This document shows positions 31,948 to 42,680 of a stretch of DNA of 64,000 bases, one piece after another. Under the pieces are notes generated by a model. It worked only from the letters and a program-made list of their open reading frames with translations. It was not told where the DNA came from and ran no database searches. Numbering within the stretch: the first letter of the stretch is position 1; every line of letters begins with the position of its first letter. The stretch is from assembly GCA_030323885.1 (NCBI GenBank), contig CM059197.1, forward strand, positions 28,601,178 through 28,665,177, written 5' to 3'. The stretch is from Branchipolynoe longqiensis. Its lineage: Eukaryota; Annelida; Polychaeta; Phyllodocida; Polynoidae. The translations under genes were made by a program, and so were the position numbers.

Positions 31948-32560
31948 AATCTTGGAGCAGGTAGGGTCATTTGTGTATCTGGGCCATTTAATAACTAGTG
32001 ATGGCGGATGTGAAAGAGAGATTAAACGGAGAATAAACATTGCCAAAACAACATTTCTAAAGATGCAGAAAGTACTAACATCTAGAGACATAAATATAAA
32101 AACAAGACTCCGACTGCTAAAATGCTATGTGTGGTCTACACTTTTATATTGCTGCGAGACATGGACTTTGAAAAAAAGCAATAACAACAAAGCTCGAGGC
32201 ATTTGAAATGTGGCAATACAGAAGAATGTTAAAAATTCCATGGACAGCAATGATAAGCAATGTGGAGGTCCGAACAAGAATGAAAATAAAGAGAAAGATA
32301 ATACAAATGATCAAAAAACAGAAAAATTAAATACTTTGGCCACATGATACAACTCCAGGAATCACAGAGAAGAATACTTGAAGGGAAGATAGAAGGGAAA
32401 AGACCAAGAGGGAGAAGGAGAACAACATGGATGGACAACATCACTGAGTGGACACCAATGAGCTATGTGGAATGCGTGAGAGGAACGAATGACAGGAAGA
32501 GATGGAGGTCCTTGCAGCCAACCTTCTTCGAGTAGCCGGCACCCATTGATTGATTGATTG
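31948..32560 (+). mobile_element. 5'-truncated RTE-like LINE with target-site duplication
   Basis: A 613-bp insertion flanked by the 11-bp direct repeat ATATTTAACGT (31937-31947 and 32561-32571). Block B has a single ATATTTAACGT at about 41956 and no insert, so this is an empty-site/filled-site pair. The insert encodes the C-terminal part of an RTE-like polyprotein: F-V-Y-L-G-H, C-Y-V-W-S-T-L, C-E-T-W-T, Y-F-G-H and G-R-R-R-T-T-W-M-D. Frame changes lie near 32190 and 32340. It ends in (TTGA)n. Dead on arrival but relatively young. Confidence 0.9.
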
Positions 32561-32782
32561 ATATTTAACGTGGAGTCATGCAAAATTAATACAGTGGTAG
32601 ATATTTGTTGTTTGTTAACCCTTATTCAAACAACATATTGAGATGGGTATGTGACATCGGTGACTAGAACTGATATTGTGAGTTACAGGTCACTTTGCCG
32701 CTTACTTTGTTTAACAGATCTTATCAAGAATTCCCACCAGTGACCCGCCACCTTATAAAGTCCATGGCTGGCATCTATGGTT

Positions 32783-33290
32783 GTGTAGGCAGGCTACAGT
32801 GAAATCAATACAAGGAAAAAGAGAAAGGAAGAATATAAAGAGTAAAGGTAGCGAGAGGGCCAAGCCCTCAGGTTTATTATTTATAGTGGTACATGCATCT
32901 GGTATGGAATACCACCTGACCATATTCTCCAATGAGAATCAAGCATCTAGAGCTCTCCCAATGAACATCAAGCATTCCTGTGTCCCCAGGGTTACAGTGC
33001 ACTGCCCACCACCACCATGCAGCATGGCTCCCTTGGCCACCACCTGCCCTGAGCTGAGTGTGTTGGTGATCCATGACTAACAGAGTGGGGAGGGGGTAGT
33101 GAGTAGAGCTCCAAGTGCCCCTTACACACTATCTGACTAACACACAATGAATATTTACCATGATTAAACTATCACCAGCAACTACATAAACACATTCATG
33201 CACCTGGCCCTATATACCTTTTACACCAATAGACCATTTGCATTCCCCCACCAATGCGTTTTATCAGAATATTTTACTACCTGACGTCAA
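32783..33290. repeat. REP-2 copy, block A
   Basis: GTGTAGGCAGGCTACAGTGA, AAGCCCTCAGGTTTATTAT, CCAATGAGAATCAAGCATC, CCCACCACCACCATGCAGC. A third, diverged copy outside the duplication is at 62391-62880, so this is a dispersed family. No coding sequence or terminal repeats recognised. Confidence 0.7.
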
Positions 33291-33362
33291 TGCTAAGAAC
33301 TAATGTTGTGGTTAGCAGGTCACTACTCATCCCGTGTTGGTGTCCGGCATATCACTATGAAT

Positions 33363-33475
33363 GCCAAAACTAATTTGACATGTTTCAACAATTATATCCA
33401 AAGGTCTTTATTTATGTTAATGTTATTTCAAACTAAAGTAAAGTAGATCATACAAATTATCCCAACACGTTTATC
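33363..33475 (+). mobile_element. MITE-1 fragment
   Basis: GCCAAAACTAATTTGACATG, TTATTTCAAACTAAAGTAAA match the right half of 8276-8646. Also in block B at about 42756-42868. Confidence 0.5.
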
Positions 33476-34934
33476 ATAGATGTATTTTACATCTCAACGT
33501 ATATGATAATGTAATTTTAAGTGAATAATATATGTTATTAAGAAAGAATATGGTATACGTGTCTAGGAGTTTTGTGCGGTTATATAGTTGTTGAGTTTTA
33601 TTTGTGGAAGCGCTGAAGTGAAATGACCTTAAAGGGTACCAGGGTGCAACACCAAACAAACAAACAATACAGCATATTATAAACCTTTTTCATTAGTAAG
33701 AACCTCATCATCTCTTGACATACTTAAAAAGGTCCTCAAGGCTCCTCTGTTCAAACCAGCTTTTTATGATGACTGTCATTTCTCCATATTTTAATTGTTT
33801 TAATGAAGTTGTAAAATATGTCAAATCATGATTTTTTTATTGCACATAGTCTGAGACTAACTGCTCCTAGTAAGGCCGCTGTATTAAATTGTCATTATTA
33901 TTAATAGCATTGTTATTAGTTTAATATGATGCACAATGAAGAAAGTACACATGCGCACACACATAAAGAGCCAGCATTGCAGGTATATCAACAGAATCAA
34001 GGCGGGAAAATATTAGTACATTTATGCTATGACTAAGGTATGCAGAATACCTTCATATCCTACATCTTATGTTATCTTCCTTTAGTTTTCTTCTCATAAC
34101 TATTTGACTGAAACAGAAGTCAGTTTGACCAGCACAATAATATCATTTATTTCGGGGATTAGTCCTCTGATTTACATATATACACAATATTTTACCTCGG
34201 TAAACAGCCTCAGGCTAGGGACAGGTAAGCACGTCCGGTACCAGCAATTAGCATATACAACTCACGACTGGATAACGTGTCGTTGGGTTGCTCCGGCAAA
34301 ATTAGTCTACATACAAGCAAATACGCAGTAAGTATTATAAAAACTGTGGTTAGCTTAATTATGATGCATTAGAGCATCAATATGGAAAGTTTAGACTTTC
34401 GTTGGTCCAATTTGGACGAGTTATTTGGTTATAAACAACCAAGGATAGAACACTCGAGTGGGTTTCGCGACAGGAACCAAACCGGTCATTAGCGGTTATG
34501 TCAACACCCGGGTCACCGTGTGACTATGGGTAGAGATGTGGGTTTCGCCCTATCTCATGTGGAAATTCTCTCGTACTCTAATAGAGAGTAATGTTGGAGA
34601 TGCTCCTGGGTTTCTTTTATAGACTCCCCTAGACAAAACTTTTTCAGGCGTTTCTCCGAGTTTCGTAGCATTTTCTCCAACTTGTTGACGTAGTAGTCAC
34701 AGGTGGGAGAAGTGTGCGGAACAGAGGGATGGGCGGGCCGATACACTGGTCCCGACCCCGCGTAAGGTTTGGCTTGACCCACAACCCACGCACAAATTTA
34801 GCTTATTACGCCTGTGTTATAACGGTATAAAACACGTTCTTTAACACCAATAGATGTCCAAATGAGTTTGAAACAACCATATTGTGACATATATATATAC
34901 CGGGACTGACCAAAAATGTTTGTTTCAGTTCCCG

Positions 34935-36277
34935 ATGGCCACGAAGCGGAGTAAGCGCGGTGGCAGCAGCAGCCGAGGGGCGTGTTCCGAGTGGGAGTGG
35001 ACGAGGAGTACGACTCCTCACCTGTGTTGTCGGCAGGGCCGTCGACACAGCCCCGGGCGCATATCCTCTCCGACCCGGACGAGGACGCAGTGCCTGATGT
35101 GCCTGCGCCTCCAGATTGGGAGGCTCGCTTTGCAAGATTGGAAAGCCACATCTTGACTGCCAAATCGCCTGTGTCTCGGAAGCGGCGTAGGCCGAGTGTC
35201 CAAGAGGATTCGTTTGAGGATTTCTTGGACACAGACTCGGCGGTGGAGCTTAAGGCTCCTCCTCCTCCTTCTCCTAAACGGAGGAAGAAGAAGAAACAGG
35301 TGATTTCTTCGGGTGATGAATTCACCAAGGAGCGGGCAGAGTCTGGTTTGCGCAAAAAGCGGAAGACTAAGTCCAAAAAGAAGAAGAGGAAGAGGAAATA
35401 TTCTTCTTCTGAGTCGTCCACTGAGTCTACTTCTACGGAATCAGACTCAGACACCGTATATGAAGGGGTCTATGCGGACATTGGCACTAAAGTGGCTAAG
35501 AAGGTGGAGAAGCCAAAGGCTAAGCGGGTTAAAACCACTACGCTTATGCGCGAGACCGTGAATGGTCATTTTCGCACGTTCAAACCGGCGGAGGTTATCT
35601 CCAAGTTAGGAGATGAGTTAACAGGCATAAAGGGTGTTCCCAACTCCATCATTAAAGAAATGGATCGGGATGTCAATATGACGGATGACCGTAAGAAGTT
35701 TGAGGATGTGTTGCACACAGTGCATAAGGCAGTGTTGGCTACCCTAACAGCTATTGTTCCTGTGGCTAATAGGATGCAGAGTGAAAATAAGTTCTCGTCT
35801 TTGGCTAAGACAATGGACAAAGGCATTGCAGTACTAGCGGCGGCAGGTAATTACCTGTCGTTTCGAAGATATGAAAATGTCTTCAAGTCAGTTTGCACAG
35901 ATGCTGGCAAAGAAGTGGCTCGCTCTAAGAAGGTTACCGATAATGAGGGGAAGGAGTTTACGCTTTATCTTGCTCCAGAGCCGATTAAAGGGAAACCTTT
36001 AGATAACACCAAGATGTTTGGCGGTCAACTACAATACCTCTATAAAGAGGTAGAGACTGCAGCCAAGAGTGGCAAAAACATGGATGGCAAGAAGAAACAG
36101 GAAGCTCCTCGTTTCAAAAAGTCACGAGGGGATTTTCGTCCACGACGGTTCACCAGAGGAACCAGACCGAGTTCAAACTTCGGTCAAGGGTTTCGGGGCT
36201 GGACCGACAACACCGCACGGCCAATAGGCCGAGGGTTCAACTCGTCGAGACCTTTCCCCAGGGGCGGGTCCAAGTAG
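34935..36277 (+). pseudogene. DIRS Gag-like protein, one frame change near the start
   Basis: Inferred RNA-binding structural protein of the DIRS particle. A plausible ATG at 34935 gives M-A-T-K-R-S-K-R, but its frame is one base off the long frame, which opens after TAA at 34952-34954 and runs to TAG at 36275-36277. A single indel between 34950 and 34982 would reconcile them. The N-terminal third is acidic then strongly basic (K/R runs from about 35275 and 35365) with an S/T/E stretch (35400-35455). The middle is predicted globular. The C-terminus is R/G/F-rich (from about 36115), an RGG-like RNA-binding tail. Length (~430 aa) suits DIRS Gag. The reverse transcriptase frame overlaps its end. 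Confidence 0.7.
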
Positions 36278-36342
36278 AGGTCCAAACACAAACTTTACAA
36301 GTCCCTGCAGCCTCTAAAAACACACAAACTGTAAGCAACTTT

Positions 36343-36938
36343 GTGGCTGGTAATATTAGTAATCATATTTCTGAGTGGCACAAAATTACTAGTGACCAAG
36401 AAATTATAGAAATAGTTAGGGGTGTTCAAATTCCTTTTACACAAATTCCTGTACAAAGTATAATACCTTTTCCATATAACATTCAACCAGTTGAACGAGA
36501 CGCACTAACTAAACAGGTACATAAATTCTTTGAGAAAGGAATTATACAAAAAGTGACACACTGTTCAGGACAGTTTATTTCAAACATTTTCTCGAGACCG
36601 AAGCCTAATGGTGATGTTCGAATGATCCTGGATTTAACAATCCTTAATAAAAGGGTGGAATATCGACATTTTAAAATGTTCTCTCTAGATACGGCACGAG
36701 ATCTGATTACACCAGATGCGTGGATGGCTAGTGTTGATTTACAGGATGCATATTATACGCTTCCCATAATGGAACAATACCGAAAATTTCTTCGATTTAT
36801 TTGGGATAACCAACTCTATGAGTTTACCTGTATGCCGAATGGCTTAGCTTGTGCGCCACGTTTATTTACTAAATTGCTTAAACCTGTTTTCTCGGTAATG
36901 GCGAGGAAGGGTCATATAATGTTTCCATACATAGAGGA
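36343..36938 (+). CDS. DIRS-type reverse transcriptase, N-terminal half, truncated by gap
   Basis: Copies the element's RNA into DNA. Blocks in order: F-F-E-K-G-I-I-Q-K-V (about 36520); F-S-R-P-K-P-N-G-D-V-R-M-I-L-D-L (36590-36640); A-S-V-D-L-Q-D-A-Y-Y (about 36727-36760), with the first catalytic Asp; and C-M-P-N-G-L-A-C-A-P-R-L-F-T-K-L-L-K (about 36829-36885), the DIRS form of RT block B'. The frame reaches Y-I-E at 36930, just where the Y-x-D-D active site is expected, and is then lost in Ns. The frame is open upstream across the Gag stop for at least 60 nt in the -1 phase relative to Gag, so it may be expressed by frameshifting. No ATG is evident: 36343 is GTG. Confidence 0.85.
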
Positions 36939-37435
36939 NNNNNNNNNNNNNNNNNNNNNNNNNNNNNNNNNNNNNNNNNNNNNNNNNNNNNNNNNNNNNN
37001 NNNNNNNNNNNNNNNNNNNNNNNNNNNNNNNNNNNNNNNNNNNNNNNNNNNNNNNNNNNNNNNNNNNNNNNNNNNNNNNNNNNNNNNNNNNNNNNNNNNN
37101 NNNNNNNNNNNNNNNNNNNNNNNNNNNNNNNNNNNNNNNNNNNNNNNNNNNNNNNNNNNNNNNNNNNNNNNNNNNNNNNNNNNNNNNNNNNNNNNNNNNN
37201 NNNNNNNNNNNNNNNNNNNNNNNNNNNNNNNNNNNNNNNNNNNNNNNNNNNNNNNNNNNNNNNNNNNNNNNNNNNNNNNNNNNNNNNNNNNNNNNNNNNN
37301 NNNNNNNNNNNNNNNNNNNNNNNNNNNNNNNNNNNNNNNNNNNNNNNNNNNNNNNNNNNNNNNNNNNNNNNNNNNNNNNNNNNNNNNNNNNNNNNNNNNN
37401 NNNNNNNNNNNNNNNNNNNNNNNNNNNNNNNNNNN
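36939..37435. other. Assembly gap, 497 Ns
   Basis: Sequence unknown. A DIRS element enters from the left and an unrelated I-like LINE leaves on the right, so any open frame drawn across the gap is an artificial chimera. Confidence 1.
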
Positions 37436-39279
37436 TCGATGGTCAGTTCTGAACGGTTTCAAATTTTCCAAGACCAAAACAGTCTGCATGCACTTCTGCC
37501 TGCTGCGTAGAATACATGCGGAACCGGAGCTGACCCTGGATGGGGATCCCATTAAAGTCGTTGAGAAAACCAAATTTCTGGGCCTCATTCTCGATGCAAA
37601 ACTGTCTTTTGTGCCACATATAAAGTACCTGAAAACAAGATGCCTGAAAGCGCTGGATATTCTGAGGGTGCTGTCCAGCTCAGAGTGGGGAGCGGACAGA
37701 GATGTTCTGCTCTCCGTGTACAGAACCTTGGTTTGTTCACGAGTGGATTACGGCAGCATAGTATATGGTTCCGCAAGGAAATCATATATTGGGCTGCTAG
37801 ACACGATCCACCACCAGGGACTGCGCTTGGCCCTTGGGGCCTTCCGCACCTCACCAGTTCAGAGCCTTTATGTCGAAGCCAATGAACCATCACTTAATAA
37901 CAGGAGAATCAAACTGGCCATGCAATATGTAGTCAAGATAAAAACTAATGCATTGAATCCTGCACACAATTGTCTATTCGAGCAACATGACGAATCCAGG
38001 TATGAAGCCAGGCCAAATTACATCCGGCCACTGAGGCTCCGAATGAAACCTCATTTGGAGGCCTTAGGCGTGGATTTGGACGTGTTGGAGGATGCCAAAG
38101 TCCCAGAACATCCCCCGTGGTCGTTGAGAAAGCCATCGGTTATCCTCCGACTCACGGAACTGAGGAAATCTGGGACACATCCACTCGAGTACAAAGGACT
38201 GCATGCAGAGATTCAAGGCCAGTTTGCAGACCACCTCTCCATATACACTGATGGTTCGAAAGACCAAAGCCGGGTAGCTGCTGCGGCAGTCTGCCGACGG
38301 GAAAAATTTGGTGTACGTTTGCCCGATCAGAGCTCGATTTTCACTGCAGAGGCCCGAGCACTCCTTCTCGCTTTGGAGTGTATCGAGGTATCCAACCACA
38401 CTAACTATGTTATATACAGTGATTCCTTCTCTTGCCTCCTGGCTGTTGCTGGACTGAAAACGAATCACCCTATTCTAGCAACGGTCATTTATAAAATGAA
38501 CCAACTGACAACAGATGGGTATGATATCCACCTGTGCTGGGTGCCTGGCCATGCTGGCATACAAGGAAACGAACGAGCTGATCGGGCTGCGAAGAAGGCC
38601 CTGAACTGTGATCTTGAACCGTGTCTGATCCCTCACTCTGATCTGAAACCACTAATAGCCACCCACATAAAATCCAAATGGCAACATGAGTGGGATGAAA
38701 ACATTAATAAACTTAAAGAAATTGAACCATCTGTGGGAAAGCCACCACAGACTCATGCGGGAGGTCGGCGGGACCAAGTGGTCCTTAGCCGCTGCCGTAT
38801 TGGCCACTCGTGGCTTACACATGCTTTTCTGCTCAAGGGGGAACCTCCCCCTGAATGTATTGGGTGTCAGTCCCCACTGACACTCAAACACATTTTACTA
38901 AGTTGCGTTGATTTTTTGGCCCTGCGCCAACGGTTCTACACTGCAGGCAGTATGCATGACCTTTTTACTAAGGTAAAACAGGAAAACATTTTAGCCTTTT
39001 TGAGGGCAGCTGGACTGTACCACCTTATATAGTTTACTAAATGGATTCTATTAATTATTAATGAAACTTTTCTTTTTCTATGGGAATTTGTTTCCCTTGA
39101 CCACAGATATATGATTGTGAGCTTTCTAATTTAATTAGTGTCTATTGGCACATAATTGATTGTCTGCTTTTACATGTAAAAGCGATGGTTTGAACAAAAA
39201 ACAAACATTTCTCGCCGTGAATATGGCCTATGCTGCCGACACGGCGTAAAGCAACCACCAATCAATCAATCAATCAATC
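37436..39279 (+). mobile_element. I/Nimb-like LINE, 3' part
   Basis: Enters from the gap inside the RT domain, carries RNase H, a C-terminal zinc knuckle and a ~240-bp 3' UTR, and ends in an (AATC)n tail at about 39256-39278. Block B begins 5 bp later. Same family as the minus-strand fragment at 48503-49083. Confidence 0.85.
37437..39032 (+). CDS. I-like LINE polyprotein C-terminus: RT thumb, RNase H, zinc knuckle
   Basis: Open from the gap edge to TAG at 39032. It starts with the post-catalytic RT motif N-G-F-K-F-S-K-T-K-T at about 37452, then F-L-G-L-I-L-D (about 37578). RNase H is intact: Y-T-D-G-S (38243-38257), A-E-A-R-A-L (about 38346), S-D-S (38418-38426) and G-H-A-G-I-Q-G-N-E-R-A-D (about 38548-38583) supply the D-E-D-D residues. 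RNase H would remove RNA from the RNA:DNA hybrid. A C-x2-C-x7-H-x4-C knuckle lies at 38857-38907. No internal stops or frame changes in ~530 codons, so this copy is recent. The upstream RT catalytic core, endonuclease and ORF1 are not visible. Confidence 0.9.
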   Translation, partial: RWSVLNGFKFSKTKTVCMHFCLLRRIHAEPELTLDGDPIKVVEKTKFLGLILDAKLSFVPHIKYLKTRCLKALDILRVLSSSEWGADRDVLLSVYRTLVCSRVDYGSIVYGSARKSYIGLLDTIHHQGLRLALGAFRTSPVQSLYVEANEPSLNNRRIKLAMQYVVKIKTNALNPAHNCLFEQHDESRYEARPNYIRPLRLRMKPHLEALGVDLDVLEDAKVPEHPPWSLRKPSVILRLTELRKSGTHPLEYKGLHAEIQGQFADHLSIYTDGSKDQSRVAAAAVCRREKFGVRLPDQSSIFTAEARALLLALECIEVSNHTNYVIYSDSFSCLLAVAGLKTNHPILATVIYKMNQLTTDGYDIHLCWVPGHAGIQGNERADRAAKKALNCDLEPCLIPHSDLKPLIATHIKSKWQHEWDENINKLKEIEPSVGKPPQTHAGGRRDQVVLSRCRIGHSWLTHAFLLKGEPPPECIGCQSPLTLKHILLSCVDFLALRQRFYTAGSMHDLFTKVKQENILAFLRAAGLYHLI

Positions 39280-39304
39280 AAACCTTATTCTCCTGAGTTG
39301 TGCC

Positions 39305-39687
39305 TAAAGGCCCTGTCACACATCACCAGCTTGGGGGAAACAGAAAGAAACTGAACAAAGTCTGTTGATATCCGGCAAAGTCTGGTTTGTGTATGTACAA
39401 GTTTTGAACATGCATAAAACTTGGAATGGATGCCGCCATATTGACAGCTACATTTCTTTTCCAGTTTGAGCCCATTTAGTCTGCTTACTGTCCATTGGCT
39501 ATCCGTTCATGTCCGTTTCATATCCGTTTCATGTCCTTTTCATGTCTGTTCGTCCAGCGCCCATCGACCCGATATCGCAACATTTTGACACATTTTAATA
39601 CATTTTGATACTTATCATGCCGAATACCATCGGACTAGACAATTCTGTCCGTTGCTCAATCCGGCAAAGTGTGACAGGCACTTTACC
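39305..39687 (+). mobile_element. MITE-2 copy, block B
   Basis: Counterpart of 29619-29998 with scattered substitutions and the same termini and four 11-mer units. Confidence 0.85.
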
Positions 39688-39742
39688 AAGAGACACGCTG
39701 GCAGTAATTGGACAGCTAGATGGAGAACACGACTACCAAATA

Positions 39743-40704
39743 GCTTGTTTGTTGTTTTTACCTCCTAGCAACAGCTACGGTCATATTGGGACAGGTACCA
39801 AATTGGTACAGTGCACACTTTCAATGACTTTATAGTGCTGCACCACTGGGGGATCACGTCACCAGCATCATGCCCCAATTTTGCATACATTATCCTAATT
39901 CTGTGCTATTAGTTGTTTTTACCAAACCTGACGATTGTCATTCAAGACATAACTCTTCAAATAGCCCCACTGGGGGATCAAGTCACCAGCATCATGACCC
40001 AATTTTGCAAACATTATCCTGATACTGTGCTATTCGTTGTCGTTACCAGACCTGACGACTGTCATTCAAGACCTAACTCTTCAAATAATCTCATACCCCA
40101 ACCTCACAAAGTCACAGCATGTCAACATTTGATTTACTTTGATTAAGCGCATCGAGTACCGGATGTATGCAATATTGCAGCCCCCTCCAATGCTTATCCA
40201 GTCTGCCTTTGAAGGCGTTGATAGAAGGGGCTTCTATCACATGTTTAGGCAGTGCATTCCAGGCATTTACTATCCTGTTACAGGCATTTACTATCCTGTT
40301 ATTGCGAGAGTTGTGGCAGTTGTTCTGTCAGATGTTGTGGTGTATCATTTGGAATTTAGAGAACTGATCGGTTTAAGTGCATCCGAATAAATGACGACTG
40401 TCATTCAAGACCTAACTCTTTAAATAACCTCATACCCCAACCTCACAAAATCACAGCGTAAACTGAGTATCCCTACTAAAATTAGCGCACAGGGTATGTA
40501 TATACCAAGATGTCGCAAACATGGCAACAAAAAAACTATCACATACATTATCCTGATACTGTGCTATCCTGTTAATGCCTAGCGCCAGGTTTGGTAATGA
40601 CAACTTATAATTTTGTGAGTCATTGGTTGGACTAGGCTGTGATTCTCACTCCCGACCTTCCATACGGGAAGCCTGCGCTCTACCAATTCACCCACTGCAT
40701 CCTC
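39743..40704 (-). mobile_element. SINE-A interrupted, block B
   Basis: 3' domain at 39743-39890 and head side at 40546-40704, as in block A. Between them are the 121-bp tandem duplication and an additional B-only segment. Confidence 0.75.
40139..40390 (-). pseudogene. CR1/L2-like LINE C-terminal relic, block B only
   Basis: The minus strand reads C-H-N-S-R-N-N-R-I-V-N-A-W-N-A-L-P-K-H-V, then I-E-A-P and F-K-G-R-L: the canonical C-terminus of a CR1/L2-group reverse transcriptase, similar to the end of the 8925-10056 remnant. It includes a small internal duplication (GGCATTTACTATCCTGTT twice, about 40262 and 40284). The catalytic domain is absent. Confidence 0.75.
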
Positions 40705-41523
40705 TCGACTAGCAAATAAGCAGCACTGTGCTGTCTGCCAATGTTATCTGGCCATGTTGGTAATCTACGTAATGATCTATTCACATGTGATAACCAACAC
40801 TGCGCAGCACGCCAAACAGGTGACACTGAGTGTGGTGCATGTGCACCAACAGCCGTTGTTTGGTAACCATTTGCAAATTGATGCATACATAATTTATATG
40901 TCTTGTGCACATGTATCATGTGTTATTGTTATTGCGAGAGTTGTGGCAGTTGATCTTTCAGATGTTGTGGTTTGTCATTTGGAATTAGAGAACTGATCAG
41001 TTTCAGTGCATCCGAATAAATGATGACTGTCATTCAAGACATAACTCTTCAAATAACCTCATACCCCAACCTCACAAAGTCACAGCATAAACTGAGTATC
41101 CCTACTAAGACTAGCTCATGGTGTATGTACGTACCAAAATGTTGCAAACATGACAACAACAAAACTAACATCATTATGGCTAGCCACTAACACCTAAGAT
41201 GGCAAGGCAACTAGAAAATTGAGACTATTGCTGTTCAGTGATGAAAACAAACCGCAAACAGCGTCAATAAGCCATCACCCAAAAAAAGATGACATTCATG
41301 ACCATCCCGGTCTCTGACGTCAGTCGCAAGACTTAATGTTGTGAGTAGCAGCTCACTATGCACTTTGTTCCCTAGACCTCTGGGACATGCGCAGAGGGCC
41401 CTGACCTTAATGGCAGCGGCGTAGATAGATTACCTCTCTCCATCTAGGTACGGGACGGCAACGAGAGATTCTGGGCAGGTGTTCGGGGTGTGCTAGGAGT
41501 GCTGGTGTGGGGAGGGGTGTGCT

Positions 41524-41550
41524 GGGGGGGGGGGGGGGGGGGGGGGGGGG
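41524..41550 (+). repeat. 27-nt G homopolymer
   Basis: Lies in block B. The matching place in block A (about 31500-31535) has interrupted G-rich sequence. Length may be unreliable in the assembly. Confidence 0.9.
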
Positions 41551-42175
41551 TGCTGGGAAGTGATGTTGCGATGCCGGGACGAGTGGGTGGGAGGTGCCGG
41601 GAGGTGACCCGCCATTATCCCTTTCCTTGATTATATTTAACAAATTGTAAACAGCCTACTTAGTGTTACGAGGAGTTGTTGCAAAACCTTAACTTGTTTG
41701 CCAGTATGGTCGCTCCTACAAATCAGGGTCATTGAAACTGACAGGTGAGTCCTCCCTACAGGGTTTGTGGAGGGGATGGTCCTTGTGGTTAGTACACCCA
41801 TAGTACCTGCCCTTATAGCAGGTCATGGGATCAATCCCTGGGGAGGTCAAGTTGATGGATTTTACTTTATGTCTAATTATTTACATAAATATATTAGCGG
41901 ATCGATATGACTATTTAATTACATCTAATTTAGCAGGTTTATTTTCTTAGAAGTATATTTAACGTGGAGACATGCGAAATTAATACAGTGGTATATATGT
42001 GTTTTTTGTTAACCTTTATTCAAACAACAGATTGAGATGGGTACGTGACATCGGTGACTATAACTGATATTGTGAGTTACAGGTCACTTTGCCGCATACT
42101 TTGTTTAACAAATCTTATCAAGAATTCCCACCAGCAACCCGCTACCTTATAAAGTCCACAGCTGGAATCTGTGGT

Positions 42176-42680
42176 TGTGTAGGCAGGCTATGGTGAAATC
42201 AATACAGGCAAAAAGGGAAAGGAAGAGTATAAAGAGTGAAAGTAGAGAGAGAGAGCCAAGCCCTCAGGTTTATTATTTATAGTGGTCCATGGATCTGGTA
42301 TGGCATACCACCTGACCGTATTCTCCAATGAGAATCAAGCATCTACACCTCTAGCAATGAACATCAAGCATTCCTGTGTCCCCATGGTTACAGTGCTCTG
42401 CCCTCCACCACCATGCGGCGTGGCTCCCTTGGCCAGCACCTGCCCTGAGCTGAGTGTGTGGTGATCTGTGACTAACAGATGGGGGAGAGGGAGTGAGTAG
42501 AGCTTGAAGTGCCCCATACACACTATCTGACTAACACACAATGACTATTGACCATGAGTAAACTATCACCAGCAACTACATAAACACATTCATGCACCTG
42601 TCCATATATACCTTTTACACCAATAGACCATTTGCATTCCTCCACCAAAGCGTTTTATTGGAATATTTTACAACCTGACG
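42176..42680. repeat. REP-2 copy, block B
   Basis: Counterpart of 32783-33290 (GTGTAGGCAGGCTATGGTGA, AAGCCCTCAGGTTTATTAT). Confidence 0.7.

Larger units (their letters stand above)
29597..34189 (+). repeat. Block A of a ~4.3-kb direct duplication or allele pair
   Basis: Collinear with block B (39284-43584) from CCTTATTCTACTGAGTTG to CATATATACACAATAT. In two sampled 60-bp stretches I count 2 and 5 mismatches. A differs from B by a 624-bp LINE-plus-target insertion (31948-32571) and lacks an extra ~350-bp segment present in B near 40119-40470. Immediately to the right is a DIRS element; to the left is SINE-A. Confidence 0.9.
34190..36938 (+). mobile_element. DIRS-type retrotransposon, left part, cut by an assembly gap
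   Basis: Starts exactly where block A stops matching block B (after CACAATAT). It holds a ~740-bp leader, a Gag-like frame and the N-terminal half of a DIRS-type reverse transcriptase, then runs into the N gap at 36939. RNase H, methyltransferase-like and tyrosine recombinase regions, and the right terminal repeat, would lie in or beyond the gap. None is visible. DIRS elements integrate by recombinase and leave no target-site duplication. Confidence 0.8.

Noticed and set aside
34555..34782. 75-codon minus-strand frame in the DIRS leader
   Set aside because: No domain recognised and no second copy to test; DIRS elements are not known to encode a protein here.
34798..35454. 218-codon minus-strand frame
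   Set aside because: Shadow of the lysine/glutamate-rich DIRS Gag frame on the other strand.
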